A stretch of DNA of 8,416 bases, from contig DIAJ01000010.1 of NCBI GenBank assembly GCA_002415785.1, positions 1 to 8,416 on the forward strand. The letters are read 5' to 3'. The stretch's first letter is position 1; every line of letters starts with the position of its first letter. The position numbers and the translations under genes are program-made. Positions 1-5,858 of this stretch are shown in pieces. The notes beneath the pieces were generated by a model. It did not search any database. It saw only the letters and a list, made by a program, of their open reading frames with translations, and had not been told where the DNA came from. This stretch comes from Flavobacteriales bacterium UBA5081. Its GTDB lineage: Bacteria; Bacteroidota; Bacteroidia; Flavobacteriales_E; Vicingaceae.

Positions 1-333
1 GTATTGGTTTACCACGGATCAACAGATGCGCCTACAGTAGATGTTGTAGAAACTTCAGTACCTGCCGGAACAATTGTAGATAATGCCTCTTACAGTGATT
101 TCGCAGGATATTTACAATTAGCCGTAAACGATTATACAATTGAGGTAAGAGATTCAGCAAACAGTACAATCGTAGCCAACTACAGTGCACCATTACAAAC
201 TCTGAATACCGGAGGGTTAGCAATAACTGTTTTAGCATCCGGATTTTTAGATTCAACACAAAATTCAAATGGAGCATCATTTGGTTTATTTGCAGCACTT
301 GCCAGCAGGTGGACCATTATTAGCTTTACCTGA
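1..333 (+). CDS. DUF4397-repeat secreted protein, internal fragment cut by the window edge and by a frameshift
   Basis: This is the upstream fragment of a repeat-built extracellular protein; its start lies outside the window. It is read in frame 1 from base 1, where the protein opens with VLVYHGSTDAP, and it runs to a TGA at 331-333. About 98 residues align without gaps to residues encoded from 695 onward, roughly two-thirds identical by eye (shared blocks YHGSTDAP, ETSVPAG, AITVLASGF, FGL, ALAS). This is the beta-rich DUF4397 type of domain found in bacterial surface proteins, whose molecular role is not well defined. After ALAS (about 306) the frame-1 product diverges into RWTIISFT and stops. 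The continuation expected from the second copy (GG, then a proline/leucine-rich linker) is found in frame 2. The fragment is therefore best read as one gene with the next entry, broken by a frameshift. If the break is real, the product would lose its secretion signal. Confidence 0.8.
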   Translation, partial: VLVYHGSTDAPTVDVVETSVPAGTIVDNASYSDFAGYLQLAVNDYTIEVRDSANSTIVANYSAPLQTLNTGGLAITVLASGFLDSTQNSNGASFGLFAALASRWTIISFT

Positions 334-1000
334 ATTGCCAATACCAACTGCTAGAGTACAAGTGATACACAATTCAGCAGATTTAGCAGCAAGTAAGGTA
401 GACGTATGGTTAAACGATGGAGTATTGCTAGATGACTTTGAGTTTAGAACGGCGAGTCCTTTTGTAGATGCGCAAGCAGGAGTTCCATTTGTAGTGAGTA
501 TTGCAGACTCAGCAAGTACAGATACAGCAGGCGCTTTAGCTCAATATACCTTTACTTTAGAGGAGGACAGCACCTATATTATAGTTGCAAATGGAATCGT
601 AAGTCCAAGCGGCTACAGCCCTGCAACACCATTTAATTTAGATGTATTTGCAAGCGGTAGAGAAACATCAGCAAACGGAGCAACAGAAACCGACGTATTG
701 GTTTACCACGGATCAACGGATGCGCCAAATGTAGATGTAAATGAAACTTCTGTACCGGCAGGACAGTTAGTAGACGATATTGCATATTCTGAGTTTGATG
801 GTTACTTGGAGTTGTCTACAAATGATTATGTGTTAGAAATAGCGGATGCGACGTCTTCAACGCCAATCGCTTCTTTTAATGCACCATTAAGTACCTTAAA
901 TTTGGGTGGAGCTGCTATCACAGTTCTAGCATCGGGTTTTGCAGATCCAACAAACAACTCTAATGATCCTGCATTTGGACTGTATGTAGCACTTGCTTCA
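1..1000 (+). repeat. In-gene tandem repeat, 231-codon unit (second copy starts at 695)
   Basis: Bases 1-306 and 695-1000 align end to end without gaps and start with nearly the same 30 bases (one difference, at base 24 versus 718). Past base 307 the register changes: base 308 aligns with 1001. The distance between copies is thus 694 before the break and 693 (231 codons) after it. Each unit holds two related beta-rich domains, one of the VQVIHNSADLA type and one of the VYHGSTDAP type. The array probably continues upstream of the window. Confidence 0.85.
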
Positions 1001-1300
1001 GGTGGTGCTTTGGTTCCATTAAACCTTGCAACAAGCATTGAAGAGATGGATGACCAATTGGATCGTGCCATTAATATCTACCCTAATCCATCGAATGGAG
1101 AAGTAACACTTTCTTACGATGGTGATGGTTTCCCTGAGTCTTTAGAAGTAATGAATTTAGGTGGACAAATTGTTAAATCTGTTCGATTAAATAGTGTAAG
1201 CACTCAAAACATTAATTTGAACGAATTATCAAAAGGTATCTACTTTGTTCGTATTATCAAAGATGATGCTCATAGCGTAAAGCGTTTGATTATTAAATAA
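308..1300 (+). CDS. DUF4397-repeat protein with C-terminal T9SS type A sorting domain (downstream part of the same gene)
   Basis: This is the frame-2 continuation of the preceding fragment and the C-terminal part of a secreted or cell-surface protein. The open frame extends back to an ATG at 269, but codons before 308 read an unrelated peptide out of frame with the repeat, so that ATG is probably not a real start. Order: a DUF4397-type domain beginning ARVQVIHNSADLAASKVDVW; a second domain beginning VLVYHGSTDAP (695 on) that matches the window's first 306 bases; a short linker; and a terminal region of about 75 residues starting INIYPNPSNGEVTLSY, with the conserved GGQIV and LSKGIYFVRI blocks and ending VKRLIIK. 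That tail is a type A sorting domain, the signal that sends proteins through the type IX system across the outer membrane, where it is normally removed. A strong terminator follows 20 bases after the stop. The ligand or substrate is unknown. Confidence 0.88.
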   Translation, partial: GGPLLALPELPIPTARVQVIHNSADLAASKVDVWLNDGVLLDDFEFRTASPFVDAQAGVPFVVSIADSASTDTAGALAQYTFTLEEDSTYIIVANGIVSPSGYSPATPFNLDVFASGRETSANGATETDVLVYHGSTDAPNVDVNETSVPAGQLVDDIAYSEFDGYLELSTNDYVLEIADATSSTPIASFNAPLSTLNLGGAAITVLASGFADPTNNSNDPAFGLYVALASGGALVPLNLATSIEEMDDQLDRAINIYPNPSNGEVTLSYDGDGFPESLEVMNLGGQIVKSVRLNSVSTQNINLNELSKGIYFVRIIKDDAHSVKRLIIK

Positions 1301-1320
1301 ATAGATTTATTTTGAAGGTT

Positions 1321-1347
1321 AAGAGGGAGCTTCGGCTCCCTTTTTTT
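1321..1347 (+). terminator. Rho-independent terminator of the DUF4397/T9SS gene
   Basis: GGGAGC (1325-1330), a TTCG loop (1331-1334) and GCTCCC (1335-1340) form a perfect 6-bp stem closed by C-G around the very stable UUCG tetraloop. Seven T residues follow (1341-1347), and four A/G bases upstream can extend pairing into the T tract. It begins 20 bases after the stop at 1300. Confidence 0.95.
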
Positions 1348-1408
1348 ATTTCTAGTATTCTTAACTTACATATAATCTGTGCTTAATTTCTAATAGAAGG
1401 TACAGTGG

Positions 1409-1416
1409 TAAATTTG
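1409..1416 (+). promoter_or_regulatory. Candidate Bacteroidota -7 box (TAAATTTG) for the lipoprotein gene
   Basis: TAAATTTG is a full match to the TAnnTTTG -7 element used by the primary sigma factor of Bacteroidota. It lies 21 bases before the ATG at 1438. I see no clear TTG -33 element at the usual spacing, so the call rests on the box and its position. Confidence 0.4.
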
Positions 1417-1437
1417 AGTTGACTAAATATAAATCAG

Positions 1438-1875
1438 ATGAGGAGTAAACCATTATTATTAACCCTTATTTCCATTTTAATATTTTTCTCTGCTTGTAAA
1501 AAGGAGGAAGATGAAGTTTTAGTGCCAAATCAGCAGACTCAAGATAAGGATCCACTTGAGGAGTAAGGTATATTAAATGAGTGGAAGTTAGAAGCTCGAT
1601 CAGTTGATGGAGTCTCAGATTTATCAATTCAGTGTTGTGATTCAATTATTTTAAAATCAGATCAAATAATAGATGATTTTCAAGGCAATTTTACTGCTCG
1701 TGGACTAGGATATGAAAAGGAAGGTACTTTTGAAGTAGATACTTTAGAGAAGCTAATCTATTTTGAATATGATACAATTCTTAAAACTTACAATTTTAGG
1801 TTAAGTGATAAGAGGATAACTTTTTCATACAATGAAAACGATCAATTTATTGAGGAATGGTGGGTTGAAAGTTAA
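1438..1875 (+). pseudogene. Lipoprotein gene interrupted by an in-frame TAA at codon 43
   Basis: From the ATG at 1438 the frame encodes a lipoprotein signal peptide (MRSKPLLLTLISILIFFSAC, lipid cysteine at 20), then KKEED and a short hydrophilic linker, and stops at a TAA (1564-1566) after 42 codons. The same frame then stays open for 102 more codons to a TAA at 1873-1875. That part reads like a small beta-rich domain: it starts GILNEWKLEARSVDG and ends ENDQFIEEWWVES, with alternating hydrophobic and polar stretches. The start resembles the W-K-L-x-x-x-x-x-DG opening of lipocalin-like Bacteroidota lipoproteins, though I cannot confirm the family. There is no ATG, GTG or TTG near the start of the second part, so it is unlikely to be a separate gene. 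A single nonsense change explains the layout. A sequencing error is possible. If expressed as written, only a 42-residue lipopeptide would be made. Confidence 0.72.
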
Positions 1876-1904
1876 GCTTGAGTGAAACACTTTAGCAGAA
1901 GTTT

Positions 1905-1932
1905 TTGATTTGAATATTAATTTGAAACTTTG
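1905..1932 (+). promoter_or_regulatory. Candidate promoter for the DUF1801-like gene
   Basis: TTG (1905-1907) is followed after 17 bases by AAACTTTG (1925-1932), which matches the Bacteroidota -7 box TAnnTTTG at all but its first base. It lies 40 bases before the ATG at 1973. Its position is one reason to prefer that start over an upstream ATG at 1910, which would place the promoter inside the gene. Confidence 0.3.
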
Positions 1933-1972
1933 TAGAAGTTTTGAAGAAGTAGTTAAATCTTTTTTAGTTAAA

Positions 1973-2332
1973 ATGAGCACATTCACCCAAATTTTTAAAA
2001 GCGATAAAGCCAAAGAAATGGCAGTTCGCCTGAAAGAAATTATAATTGATCAATTTGAGGATATAGAAGAAAATATTCTCGGTGGTGCAAAAGTAAAGTT
2101 AGTATTGTTTACGAGAGGTGGAAGCAACAATGTGCTTTGCGGAATTCAAGAGGGAAGTAGCAATAGCTGTATGCTTTATGTGCACCATCTTGCGCAAATC
2201 AATCATCCAAGATTAAAGTTCAGTGGCAAGGGGAAGCACGCCAAAAGAATTAAATTTAATGAGTTGGATGAAATTATTGAAGAAGACATTAAATGGCTAC
2301 TTGGGCAAGTGGAAGAAAATGCTCCTTTTTGA
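1973..2332 (+). CDS. DUF1801-like (YdhG-type) small cytoplasmic protein
   Basis: The product has 119 residues starting MSTFTQIFKSDKAKEM. The frame is open back to an ATG at 1910, but the extra 21 residues are not family-like and would overlap the candidate promoter. The protein has no signal peptide or membrane segment. The pattern is an N-terminal helical stretch, then ENILGGAKVKLVLFTRGGSNNVLCGIQ, a central strand CMLYVHHLAQINH, a glycine/lysine turn (KFSGKGKHAKRIKF) and a C-terminal acidic helix (NELDEIIEEDIKWLL). This order (strand, conserved His, gk-h-kri-f turn, terminal helix) is that of DUF1801 proteins, which share a fold with YdhG and frataxin-like domains; their biochemical role is not established. 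It stands alone between the broken lipoprotein gene and ffh. The family call is by pattern only and is moderately sure; that it is a gene is more secure. Confidence 0.72.
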   Translation: MSTFTQIFKSDKAKEMAVRLKEIIIDQFEDIEENILGGAKVKLVLFTRGGSNNVLCGIQEGSSNSCMLYVHHLAQINHPRLKFSGKGKHAKRIKFNELDEIIEEDIKWLLGQVEENAPF

Positions 2333-2492
2333 TAAAAAAGATCAGTGACTTATCAGCCCATATAAATATTGAAAATGGTATTGTTCATCTACATTAGTTA
2401 GTAGTAACTTCTATTTATTTGAATGATTTGGTGACCTAACTCTCTACCCTAAACAAGCCTTAATTCCTCTTTTTTAACAAAAGCAGAATCTG

Positions 2493-2500
2493 TAATTTTG
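2493..2500 (+). promoter_or_regulatory. Candidate -7 box (TAATTTTG) for ffh-folD
   Basis: TAATTTTG fully matches TAnnTTTG and lies 23 bases upstream of the ffh ATG. A T-rich run (about 2470-2475) sits where a -33 element would be, but there is no clear TTG. As the only good candidate upstream, it probably drives both ffh and folD. Confidence 0.5.
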
Positions 2501-2523
2501 CAGTCAAAATAATTGCAAGAAGG

Positions 2524-3870
2524 ATGTTAGAAAATTTATCGGATAAATTAGATCGGGCACTAAAAGTACTGAAAGGTCAGGGGCAAATCTCTGAAGTAAA
2601 TGTGGCGGAAACTTCCAAAGAAATTCGCCGTGCTTTATTAGATGCCGATGTTAACTATAAAACAGCCAAAGCTTTTGCCGACACAGTAAAAGAGAAAGCC
2701 ATCGGTCAGGATGTATTAACTTCTGTTTCTCCCGGTCAATTATTTACTAAAATTACCCACGATGAGTTAACCAAACTCATGGGGGAGGAACAAGTTGATA
2801 TCAACTTAAGTGGAAATCCTGCAATAATTTTAATTGCCGGTTTGCAAGGTTCCGGTAAAACTACTTTCTCGGGAAAACTGGCAAACCTTTTAAAGAAGAA
2901 GAAAGGCAAGAATCCTCTTTTAGTTGCAGGCGATGTTTATCGACCTGCCGCAATTGATCAGCTTCACGTAGTGGGTGAGCAAATTGGTGTTGAGGTTTAT
3001 TCCGACAAGGAAAATAAAAACCCGGTTGATATTGCTCAAAAGGCCATTAAAGAAGCCAAGTCTAAAGGTCATGATGTGGTAATTGTTGATACCGCCGGAC
3101 GTTTGGCTGTGGATGAAAAAATGATGGAGGAGATTTCTGCCGTTAAAAAAGGCATTAATCCATCAGAAACGCTTTTTGTAGTGGATTCAATGACGGGTCA
3201 GGATGCGGTAAACACTGCTAAAACCTTTAATGAGCGCATTGACTTCGATGGAGTTGTTTTAACTAAATTAGACGGTGATACTCGTGGTGGAGCTGCTTTA
3301 TCTATCCGTACAATTGTAGATAAGCCCATTAAGTTTGTGGGTACCGGCGAAAAAATGGACGCTTTAGACGTTTTCTATCCGAAGCGTATGGCCGACCGTA
3401 TTCTTGGAATGGGGGATGTGGTTTCTTTGGTGGAGAGAGCACAAGAGCAGTATGATGAGGAAAAAGCCAGAAGACTCCAAAAGCGAATTGCTAAAAATCA
3501 GTTTGATTTCAACGATTTCTTAGATCAAATTGGTCAGATTAAGAAAATGGGTAATGTAAAAGACTTAATGGGCATGATTCCCGGAGTGGGGAAAGCCATT
3601 AAGGATGTAGATATTGATGATGATGCTTTTAAACATATTGAAGCGATGATTCAGTCAATGACTCCCGAAGAAAGAGAAAACCCAAGACTGTTAGATGGTT
3701 CCCGTAGAAAGCGAATTGCTCGCGGTAGCGGTCGCTCGGTTCAAGAATTAAATAAGTTGCTCAAACAGTTTGAACAAACATCAAAAATGATGAAAATGAT
3801 GGGCAATAAAAAGAATATGGCTAAAATGATGCAAAACATGCCCAAAATGCCGGGCGGATTCGGAAAATAA
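2524..3870 (+). CDS. ffh: Signal recognition particle protein Ffh (SRP54 GTPase)
   Basis: This is the GTPase subunit of the signal recognition particle. It binds SRP RNA and hydrophobic signal sequences as they leave the ribosome and delivers the complex to the receptor FtsY at the inner membrane. At 448 residues it is full length. The N domain spans about 1-90. The G domain carries the P-loop GLQGSGKTT (106-114), DVYRPAA (137-143), DTAGRL (189-194), TKLDGDTRGG (247-256) and GTGEK (273-277). The M domain, from about 325, has the SRP RNA-binding helix-turn-helix GSRRKRIARGSGRSVQELN (392-410) and a methionine-rich tail (MMKMMGNKKNMAKMMQNM). The start is the ATG at 2524, which gives the expected N-domain opening MLENLSDKLDRAL. 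All key residues are present. Its stop overlaps the folD start by one base, so the two are co-transcribed and probably translationally coupled. Confidence 0.98.
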   Translation: MLENLSDKLDRALKVLKGQGQISEVNVAETSKEIRRALLDADVNYKTAKAFADTVKEKAIGQDVLTSVSPGQLFTKITHDELTKLMGEEQVDINLSGNPAIILIAGLQGSGKTTFSGKLANLLKKKKGKNPLLVAGDVYRPAAIDQLHVVGEQIGVEVYSDKENKNPVDIAQKAIKEAKSKGHDVVIVDTAGRLAVDEKMMEEISAVKKGINPSETLFVVDSMTGQDAVNTAKTFNERIDFDGVVLTKLDGDTRGGAALSIRTIVDKPIKFVGTGEKMDALDVFYPKRMADRILGMGDVVSLVERAQEQYDEEKARRLQKRIAKNQFDFNDFLDQIGQIKKMGNVKDLMGMIPGVGKAIKDVDIDDDAFKHIEAMIQSMTPEERENPRLLDGSRRKRIARGSGRSVQELNKLLKQFEQTSKMMKMMGNKKNMAKMMQNMPKMPGGFGK

Positions 3871-4742
3871 TGCAAATACTCGACGGAAAAGAAACTTCTC
3901 GCTTAATTAAGCAAGAAATTACAGAAGAAATTGCTGCTCTTCGAGAGAAGGGGGCAAAAGTACCGCACTTAGTAGCCGTTTTGGTTGGTAATAATGGCGC
4001 AAGCATTACTTATGTAGATGCTAAAGTAGCTGCCTGCGAAAAGGTGGGCATGAAGTCAACTTTGGTTAAACTAAGCGATACAATTTCTGAAGATGAACTT
4101 TTGCAAAAGGTGAAAGAACTTAACGAAGACGACGATGTTGACGGATTTATTGTTCAGTTGCCGCTGCCAAAGCACATCAATGAAAAGAAAGTAACGGAAG
4201 CAATTGCACCTGCAAAAGATGTTGATGGTTTCCATCCTTGGAACATTGGTAAAATGATGCTCAATTTGCCGACTTTTCTGCCGGCAACACCCTATGGTAT
4301 CTTGCAATTGATTGAGCGCTATAATATTGAAACTACCGGAAAACATTGTGTGGTTGTAGGTAGAAGTAGCATTGTTGGCAGTCCGATTGCTAACTTAATG
4401 TCGCGAAATTCTTATCCCGGAAATAGCACAGTAACTTTAACACACAGTAGGACGGTTAACTTAGCAGAGATAACTCGAACGGCAGATATTTTAATTGTTG
4501 CTTTAGGCAAACCCGAATTCATTACCGGAGATATGGTAAAAGAGGGCGTGGTGATTTTTGATGTAGGAATTACCAGAAAGCCGGATAAGTCAAAAAAGTC
4601 AGGTTATAAGTTATATGGTGATGTTAACTTTGAACAAGTAAAAGACAAAGCGGCTTTTATTACTCCGGTGCCGGGTGGAGTAGGACCAATGACCATTGTT
4701 TCTCTCCTGAAAAACACAATTTTGGCAGCAAAAGGAAAATAG
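3870..4742 (+). CDS. folD: Bifunctional methylenetetrahydrofolate dehydrogenase / methenyltetrahydrofolate cyclohydrolase FolD
   Basis: A cytoplasmic enzyme of one-carbon metabolism that oxidises 5,10-methylene-THF to 5,10-methenyl-THF with NAD(P)+ and hydrolyses that to 10-formyl-THF, which feeds purine and formyl-Met-tRNA synthesis. At 290 residues it has the usual length. Visible family motifs: YVDAK (48-52) with Tyr48 and Lys52 in the folate site, where the lysine is catalytic; VQLPLP (95-100); KDVDGFHPWNIGK (116-128); PATPYG (138-143), where many homologues have PCTP; the nucleotide-binding GRSSIVGSPIA (164-174); and ITPVPGGVGPMT (264-275). The ATG at 3870 shares its A with the ffh stop (TAATG), so translation is probably coupled. 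The ffh-folD pairing is an operon neighbourhood of unrelated housekeeping functions rather than a shared pathway. A terminator follows 24 bases after the stop. Confidence 0.98.
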   Translation: MQILDGKETSRLIKQEITEEIAALREKGAKVPHLVAVLVGNNGASITYVDAKVAACEKVGMKSTLVKLSDTISEDELLQKVKELNEDDDVDGFIVQLPLPKHINEKKVTEAIAPAKDVDGFHPWNIGKMMLNLPTFLPATPYGILQLIERYNIETTGKHCVVVGRSSIVGSPIANLMSRNSYPGNSTVTLTHSRTVNLAEITRTADILIVALGKPEFITGDMVKEGVVIFDVGITRKPDKSKKSGYKLYGDVNFEQVKDKAAFITPVPGGVGPMTIVSLLKNTILAAKGK

Positions 4743-4766
4743 GAAGTGAAAAAATAACTTCAAGTG

Positions 4767-4802
4767 AAAAAAGCGACTTTTTAAATAAAGGTCGCTTTTT
4801 TT
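4767..4802 (+). terminator. Terminator after folD, likely bidirectional
   Basis: The left arm AAAAAAGCGAC-TTT (4767-4780) pairs with AAAGGTCGCTTTTTT (4787-4801) around a 6-base loop (4781-4786), with one bulged G. Seven T residues (4796-4802) end the hairpin on the plus strand. Because the left arm starts with six A residues, the minus-strand transcript also ends in a U run, so it can also stop read-through from the minus-strand RNA-binding protein gene. Confidence 0.9.
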
Positions 4803-4824
4803 GAATTGTATAAGTCAATTTTAC

Positions 4825-4845
4825 ACGCTGCTTAAGCGTTTTTTT
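4825..4845 (+). terminator. Weak second hairpin with T tract
   Basis: ACGCT (4825-4829) and AGCGT (4835-4839) pair around the loop GCTTA, followed by a T run (4839-4845). The 5-bp stem makes this weaker than the hairpin 23 bases upstream. It could be a back-up terminator for ffh-folD. Confidence 0.45.
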
Positions 4846-4857
4846 GAAGGTGCGCTT

Positions 4858-4890
4858 TTAAAGAGCAATCGGATATCGAAAGCTCTTTAA
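4858..4890. other. Long near-perfect hairpin downstream of the RNA-binding protein gene
   Basis: TTAAAGAGC (4858-4866) is exactly complementary to GCTCTTTAA (4882-4890). Inside it, TCG (4869-4871) pairs with CGA (4877-4879) around GATAT, with matched two-base AA internal loops. It lies 24 bases after the minus-strand gene's stop and after the plus-strand terminators. Neither strand has a U tract right after it, so it is not a classic terminator. It may be a 3' stabilising structure or part of a two-step terminator with the hairpin at 4767-4802. Confidence 0.55.
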
Positions 4891-4914
4891 TTCAACGGAG
4901 ATATTGACCGATTC

Positions 4915-5169
4915 TTATTTGTCGTCGTCTTGCTCAGAATTGGCAACGCTAACTCTTAAGTTGCGATCCAATAATTCAAATCCGTCTAAAGCGTCAACAG
5001 CTTTTTGTCCGGAATCATTTTCCATTTCAACAAATCCAAAACCTTTTGATCGGCCGGTAAATTTGTCTTTAATGATTTTAACAGACATAACGTCTCCAAA
5101 TTCAGCGAAGAGATTACCTAGGTCATCTTCAGTTGCTTTGTAAGGAATGTTTCCTACGTAGATATTCAT
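4915..5169 (-). CDS. RRM-type RNA-binding protein
   Basis: An 84-residue protein that is almost entirely one RNA recognition motif, the single-RRM type found in cyanobacteria, Bacteroidota and some proteobacteria, where members are often linked to cold or stress response and RNA handling. RNP2 is IYVGNI (3-8) and RNP1 is KGFGFVEM (42-49), with the aromatic residues Tyr4, Phe44 and Phe46 that stack on RNA bases all present. The linker KDKFTGRSKGFG and the helix QKAVDALDGFELLDRNLRV are typical. A short acidic tail (EQDDDK) replaces the glycine-rich tail of cyanobacterial Rbp proteins. The start ATG at 5167-5169 gives the standard MNIYVGN opening. It lies 130 bases downstream of the preceding minus-strand gene, so it is probably transcribed separately. 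RNA targets cannot be read from the sequence. Confidence 0.95.
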   Translation of the reverse strand: MNIYVGNIPYKATEDDLGNLFAEFGDVMSVKIIKDKFTGRSKGFGFVEMENDSGQKAVDALDGFELLDRNLRVSVANSEQDDDK

Positions 5170-5192
5170 GATAAAATAGATTATTCAGGTAA

Positions 5193-5200
5193 CAAAGAAA
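5193..5200 (-). promoter_or_regulatory. Candidate -7 box for the RRM protein gene
   Basis: The minus strand reads TTTCTTTG, matching TAnnTTTG at all but the second base. It lies 23 bases before the ATG, the same spacing as the box upstream of ffh. No TTG -33 element is seen at the usual distance. The flanking 5170-5299 gap is very AT-rich and shows no other clear signal, including no convincing terminator for the thioredoxin-like gene. Confidence 0.3.
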
Positions 5201-5299
5201 GTAATAAAATTAATAATTCCTTGTCTTTCAATAAAAAAATAAAATTAAGAAATGATATTTAGATAAAATAAATTTATTGTCAGTTGGTTACACTTGTAT

Positions 5300-5857
5300 T
5301 TAATTTTTTTTAATTTTTTCATTTGAATAGTTTTTTAAATACTCTTCAAAGTTGGCATCTTCTTTAAGGTGTTCATTATCTGCAAAGAAGTTCAAGATTG
5401 GGGCTAAATTCTCTGCTTTTTGATATCCCGCCAAAGGTTGAATCATATTGCCCTTTTCATCTAAAAAAACAACCGAAGGGTAAGAAAGTTTTCCATTGAG
5501 CAGTGCAATGGCCAATTGATGTGGGTGTCTTTTTTGATTCGGTTTTTCATTCACAAAAGTATCGTTACCCAAACGAACCGTATCTTTCATCTCAGCATCC
5601 AATTTTACGGTATGATAGTTTTCGTTTAAAAGCTTTATAATTTTCTCGTCTTTAAATGTTGTAGCGTCCATTCGCTTACACCATCCACACCAATCGGTGT
5701 AAACATCAATAAAAAACTTCTTTTGCTCTTTTGAGTTTGCTTCGATGGCTTCTTCAAAAGCAATCCACTCAATTTTATCTTTTTCTTCATTGTTTTCTTG
5801 CGAAAAAACAATGAATGTAAAGTTGCTAATCAATATTGTTAGAAATATTCTTTTCAT
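5300..5857 (-). CDS. Exported thioredoxin-like protein with WCGWC active site
   Basis: A 185-residue protein with an N-terminal signal peptide (MKRIFLTILISNFTFIVFSQ, cleavage likely around residues 19/20), so it probably acts in the periplasm. The thioredoxin fold is shown by FFIDVYTDWCGWCKRM (48-63) with redox cysteines 57 and 60, and by the cis-proline segment SYPSVVFLD (125-133, Pro127). Between them is an insertion of about 30 residues (from about 90 to 120, containing KPNQKRHPHQLA) that is typical of the flavobacterial thioredoxin/DUF255-like family, and the C-terminal part has GYQKAENLAPILNFF. Likely role: thiol-disulfide exchange on exported proteins; partners are not visible. Only one base separates it from the stop of the MaoC-like gene upstream, so it is the last gene of that operon. 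Confidence 0.93.
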   Translation of the reverse strand: MKRIFLTILISNFTFIVFSQENNEEKDKIEWIAFEEAIEANSKEQKKFFIDVYTDWCGWCKRMDATTFKDEKIIKLLNENYHTVKLDAEMKDTVRLGNDTFVNEKPNQKRHPHQLAIALLNGKLSYPSVVFLDEKGNMIQPLAGYQKAENLAPILNFFADNEHLKEDANFEEYLKNYSNEKIKKN

Positions 5858-5858
5858 T

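Noticed and set aside
269..307. ATG at 269 as the true start of a separate T9SS-targeted protein
   Set aside because: Codons 269-307 encode an out-of-frame peptide across a stretch where frame 1 clearly matches the repeat, and there is no signal peptide. A frameshifted single gene explains it better.
826..1071. Minus-strand open frame inside the DUF4397 gene
   Set aside because: It is antisense to a well-supported coding region and has no recognisable domain; the same holds for minus-strand frames at 32-298, 1825-2013, 3821-4006, 4071-4346, 7102-7383 and 7861-8070.
1910..1972. Longer N-terminus for the DUF1801-like protein starting at 1910
   Set aside because: The extra 21 residues do not look like the family, the region holds the candidate promoter, and the ATG at 1973 gives a natural start.
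2330..2355. TGATAA...TTATCA inverted repeat after the DUF1801-like gene as a terminator
   Set aside because: The 6-bp A/T-rich stem has a 14-base loop and no T tract follows.
4904..5143. Plus-strand open frame over the RRM gene
   Set aside because: It is antisense to a clear RRM protein with intact RNP1 and RNP2; its serine-rich translation has no family features.
5170..5299. Possible small gene, RNA or terminator in the AT-rich gap
   Set aside because: Only low-complexity A/T runs and very short palindromes (such as TACACTTGTA with a 4-bp stem) are present; nothing rises above chance.
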